From an uncultured Eubacteriales bacterium (GTDB lineage: Bacteria > Bacillota > Clostridia > Peptostreptococcales > Anaerovoracaceae), in NCBI GenBank assembly GCA_902797345.1, contig CADBSL010000004.1, positions 1 through 8,228 of the forward strand: a DNA stretch of 8,228 nt. Direction: 5' to 3'. Positions 5,819 to 8,228 of this stretch are shown here, piece after piece; the first letter of the stretch is position 1, and each line of letters starts with the position of its first letter. Under the pieces are notes generated by a model. It searched no databases. It was not told where the DNA came from and was given only the letters and a program-made list of their open reading frames with translations. A program made the position numbers and the translations under genes.

Positions 5819-5840
5819 TCCAATCGGGAGGATATATACT

Positions 5841-7115
5841 GTGGCAAAATATGTTGTCAGAAGATCCGGAGTCCTGAAGGGTGATATCACCGCCAGCGGC
5901 TCTAAAAATGCGGTACTGCCATTGATGGCAGCTTCGCTTTTGACGAAGGAAAAATGCCGGATCAACGATACGCCGGAATTGAGGGATGTGGAGGTCCTTT
6001 GCTGCATCCTGGAGGACATCGGCGGAAAGATCCATTTTGATAAGGAACAAAAAAGTCTGGAGATCGAAACACCGGAAATCACAGCGGAAGGCGCTGCTCC
6101 GCACCTGGCGGGAAGAATGCGGGCCTCCGTGCTGGTGTTGGGGCCCCTTCTGGCCCGGACCGGAAAAGCGGTGGTCGCTCTTCCGGGGGGATGTGCCATC
6201 GGCGCCCGTCCCATCGACCTTCACCTGAAAGGACTGGAAGCCATGGGCGCCCGGGTGAAGACTTTCCAGAGAGACGGCTTCGACTTTGTGGAAGCCTGTG
6301 CAGATGAATTGACGGGCTGTGAGATCTACCTGGACTTCCCCAGCGTAGGGGCCACCCAGAACCTGATCATGGCGGCGGCATTGGCAAAGGGGACTACCCT
6401 GATCCGCAACGCGGCGGAGGAACCGGAGATCGTCGACCTGGCCAACTTCCTGAATAAGATGGGGGCCAGAGTAAAAGGCGCCGGGACGGACAACGTCCGG
6501 ATCGACGGTGTAAAAAGTCTCCACGGGACCGAACACACGGTGATCCCGGACCGGATCGAAGCCGGGACCTTTATGGTAGCGGCGGCTATTTCCGGCGGGG
6601 ACCTGACCATCCACAACACCGTAGCCAGCCACCTGACGCCGATCACCGCGAAACTCCGGGAATGCGGCGTGGATGTATTTGAAGGCGAGGATTTTATCCG
6701 GGTGGACGCCCGGGGCAAATCCCTGAAGGCGGTGAATATCAAGACCCTTCCCTATCCGGGATTCCCCACGGACATGCAGGCTCAGTTCATGGCCCTGCTG
6801 GCAGTGGCCAAGGGCAAGGGCAACGTCAACGAAACGGTCTTTGAAAACCGCTTCATGCATATCGATGAACTGCGGAAGATGGGAGCGGATATCACCTACG
6901 CAGACCGGAAAGCCACCATCATCGGCACACAGGCTCTTCACGGAGCCCGGGTGAAGGCCACGGACCTTCGGGCAGGGGCCGCACTGGTGTTGGCAGGATT
7001 GGTGGCAGAGGGGACCACGGAGGTCTCCCAGATCTACTACATCGAACGGGGATATGAAAAATTCGTGGAAAAGATGCAGAGCATCGGCGCGGATATCGAA
7101 TACGTAGAAGAATGA
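5841..7115 (+). CDS. murA: UDP-N-acetylglucosamine 1-carboxyvinyltransferase (MurA)
   Basis: A 424-residue EPSP-synthase-fold enzyme of normal MurA length. It transfers enolpyruvate from PEP to UDP-GlcNAc in the cytoplasm, the first committed step of peptidoglycan synthesis. Key residues are visible: K22 and N23 in SGSKNAVLP, the catalytic Cys118 in GGCAIGARPIDLHL (equivalent to E. coli C115, the fosfomycin target), R123, D311 in PGFPTDMQAQ and R403 in IERGYEKFVEK. The Cys predicts a fosfomycin-sensitive enzyme. I chose GTG 5841 because GGGAGG (5826-5831) sits 9 bases upstream and the protein then begins MAKYVVRRSG, the standard MurA N-terminus. The frame is open back to a GTG at 5781, but that adds 20 residues without a site and overlaps the promoter. 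spoIID follows 31 bases downstream, the same pairing as murAA-spoIID in B. subtilis. Many Bacillota have two MurA paralogues; which one this is depends on synteny. Confidence 0.95.
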   Translation: MAKYVVRRSGVLKGDITASGSKNAVLPLMAASLLTKEKCRINDTPELRDVEVLCCILEDIGGKIHFDKEQKSLEIETPEITAEGAAPHLAGRMRASVLVLGPLLARTGKAVVALPGGCAIGARPIDLHLKGLEAMGARVKTFQRDGFDFVEACADELTGCEIYLDFPSVGATQNLIMAAALAKGTTLIRNAAEEPEIVDLANFLNKMGARVKGAGTDNVRIDGVKSLHGTEHTVIPDRIEAGTFMVAAAISGGDLTIHNTVASHLTPITAKLRECGVDVFEGEDFIRVDARGKSLKAVNIKTLPYPGFPTDMQAQFMALLAVAKGKGNVNETVFENRFMHIDELRKMGADITYADRKATIIGTQALHGARVKATDLRAGAALVLAGLVAEGTTEVSQIYYIERGYEKFVEKMQSIGADIEYVEE

Positions 7116-7124
7116 TCCAAAGAT

Positions 7125-7141
7125 CTCCGAGAGATACGGAG
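7125..7141 (+). promoter_or_regulatory. Short hairpin overlapping the spoIID Shine-Dalgarno
   Basis: CTCCG (7125-7129) can pair with CGGAG (7137-7141), enclosing a 7-base loop and covering part of the GGAGG that serves ATG 7147. A competing hairpin, ATCTC/GAGAT (7123-7127 with 7131-7135), uses overlapping bases and would leave the site free. Stems are only 5 bp, so a regulatory role is speculative. Confidence 0.25.
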
Positions 7142-7146
7142 GGTGT

Positions 7147-8228
7147 ATGAAAAAATACTTAGCCTATATACTGGCGATCGCGGTGATCCTGCTGAACGGG
7201 ATCCCGTACATCGTTCTGTCTGACGATACGGAAGACGATGGGGTCCGTGTTTCGAAATCGCAGATCGAAAAACTGGAAGAAGAAATCAGCGAAAGCGGTG
7301 TCAACATCACCGTTCGGCGGGCAGCCACCGGACAGTATCTGACTCTGCCACTGGAAGAATACGTAGCCTGCGTGGTGGGCAGCGAAATGTACGGACAATT
7401 CGACATGGAAGCCCTGAAGGCACAGGCTGTGGCGGCCAGGACCTACGGGCTGGCCCGGGTAGGGGATCTGTGCGACACCGTCCATTGTCAGGCCTTCGCC
7501 ACCGAAGAAGAGCTTCGGGAAAAGCAGGGTGACGAGTGGATGGAAAAATACTGGGGCAAGTTCCTGGAAGCGGCCGTGGAAACGGAGGGCCAGGTGGTCT
7601 ACTATGACGGAGAACTGGCCAGTTACCTGATGTTCCATTCCTCCTCCGGCGGAAGAACGGAAAACTCCGAGGAAGTCTTCCCCTATATGGTGCCTTATCT
7701 GCGGAGCGTGAAGAGCCCGTATGAAGACGATGCCACTCACCGGCAGGAAATCAAGACCGTCACCGTGGACAACTTCGTCCGGTCCATCAACGGGATGAAC
7801 CGAAAACCTATCAAAGAGTCGGACGTGCAGAAGATGGAGATCACCGCCCGGACCACCGGCGGCCGGGTCAAGACCATCCAGATCGGCAATAACGAATTCA
7901 CCGGCGGCGAGATCCGGGATCTCTTCGGACTGGCTTCGGCGAATTTCACCTATAACATCGAAGATTATCATGTGATTTTCACCACCACCGGGTTTGGCCA
8001 CGGAGTCGGCATGAGCCAGTACGGGGCCAACGGGATGGCGAAGAAGGGATACAATTACAAGCAGATCCTGAAGCACTATTATACCGGCATCGAGATCGGT
8101 CCGGTCACCGAAGAGATCATCGAAAAGAGCAATACCGCCACCGGCCCTTCCAAGGAAGAGGCGGAGGAAGCGGACAGCACGAAGGACTCGGGCAAGACCG
8201 ACAGCAAGAAGACCGATGCCGACAGCGA
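7147..8228 (+). CDS. spoIID: Stage II sporulation protein D, SpoIID lytic transglycosylase (3' end beyond window)
   Basis: 360 residues are visible and the frame is still open at the window edge. There is an N-terminal membrane anchor (about 4-25, YLAYILAIAVILLNGIPYIV), then the SpoIID domain. LEEYVACVVGSEM contains the likely catalytic Glu80. KAQAVAARTYGLA (91-103), FHSSSGGRTENSEEVF (163-178) and FGHGVGMSQYGA (283-294) are family signatures. C109, H113 and C114 (LCDTVHC) resemble the zinc-binding site reported for a clostridial SpoIID. With SpoIIM and SpoIIP it remodels peptidoglycan in the mother cell so the forespore can be engulfed, cleaving glycan strands after SpoIIP removes stem peptides. 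From about residue 327 a Glu/Lys/Ser/Thr/Asp-rich low-complexity tail follows the domain; B. subtilis SpoIID ends soon after its domain. The start follows GGAGG (7138-7142) with a short 4-base spacer. I could not identify a convincing sigma-E promoter in the 31-base gap. Confidence 0.93.
   Translation, partial: MKKYLAYILAIAVILLNGIPYIVLSDDTEDDGVRVSKSQIEKLEEEISESGVNITVRRAATGQYLTLPLEEYVACVVGSEMYGQFDMEALKAQAVAARTYGLARVGDLCDTVHCQAFATEEELREKQGDEWMEKYWGKFLEAAVETEGQVVYYDGELASYLMFHSSSGGRTENSEEVFPYMVPYLRSVKSPYEDDATHRQEIKTVTVDNFVRSINGMNRKPIKESDVQKMEITARTTGGRVKTIQIGNNEFTGGEIRDLFGLASANFTYNIEDYHVIFTTTGFGHGVGMSQYGANGMAKKGYNYKQILKHYYTGIEIGPVTEEIIEKSNTATGPSKEEAEEADSTKDSGKTDSKKTDADS

Noticed and set aside
5781..5840. 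Upstream GTG start adding 20 residues to MurA
   Set aside because: No Shine-Dalgarno precedes it, it lies within the likely -10 region, and MurA proteins normally begin at the MxKxxVRRSG-like sequence encoded from 5841.
5718..6941. Long open frame on the - strand (407 codons) opposite murA
   Set aside because: It lies wholly antisense to a MurA with intact catalytic residues and its composition is typical of a shadow frame. It also runs through the promoter region.
7121..7143. Terminator between murA and spoIID
   Set aside because: The inverted repeats are 5 bp and no T-run follows, so this is not an intrinsic terminator.
1..8228. Mobile element, phage, CRISPR, toxin-antitoxin or defence system
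   Set aside because: No transposase, integrase, Cas or nuclease gene and no repeat array is visible. The AbrB-like protein could suggest a MazE-type antitoxin, but its partner is a TM-anchored protein without toxin features and its sequence is closest to true AbrB.

Overview
The window looks like core chromosome of a spore-forming Bacillota, most likely a fairly GC-rich member of the Clostridia. The evidence is a WalR/WalK-type two-component pair, the holB-ricT-tRNA methyltransferase block, an AbrB-type regulator with a clostridial-style CxxC...CxxC tail, murA followed directly by the sporulation gene spoIID, strong Shine-Dalgarno sites, and GTG/TTG starts. I see no tRNA, rRNA, CRISPR array, insertion sequence, phage gene or long repeat. 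No stretch longer than about 210 bases lacks a gene.

Left block (1-4909, + strand): the 3' end of a WalR-like response regulator, its sensor kinase WalK, a 73-residue single-pass membrane protein of unknown function, the DNA polymerase III delta' subunit (holB), the PSP1-domain protein RicT (YaaT), and a TrmN6/YabB-type methyltransferase. Gaps are 15 bases or fewer, and ricT and the methyltransferase overlap, so this reads as one operon. A bidirectional terminator closes it at 4908-4949.

Middle block (4953-5608, - strand): a two-gene operon running toward that terminator. It holds a small membrane-anchored protein of unknown function, translationally coupled by a 4-base ATGA overlap to an AbrB-family regulator. 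Its likely promoter lies in the AT-rich intergenic region 5609-5840, which also carries the divergent promoter(s) for murA.

Right block (5841-8228, + strand): murA (UDP-GlcNAc enolpyruvyl transferase, the first committed step of peptidoglycan synthesis), then spoIID (peptidoglycan lytic transglycosylase for engulfment), which runs off the window.

The theme is envelope homeostasis (WalRK, MurA, SpoIID) interleaved with replication, tRNA modification and the transition-state/sporulation regulators RicT and AbrB. In B. subtilis the order holB-yaaT-yabA-yabB-yazA-yabC-abrB is conserved, with abrB convergent to the others. Here that island is condensed (no yabA, yazA or yabC between the retained genes) and joined to walRK, while the murA-spoIID pair matches B. 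subtilis murAA-spoIID. I found no clearly new system. The least explained parts are the small membrane protein after walK and the membrane protein coupled to abrB.
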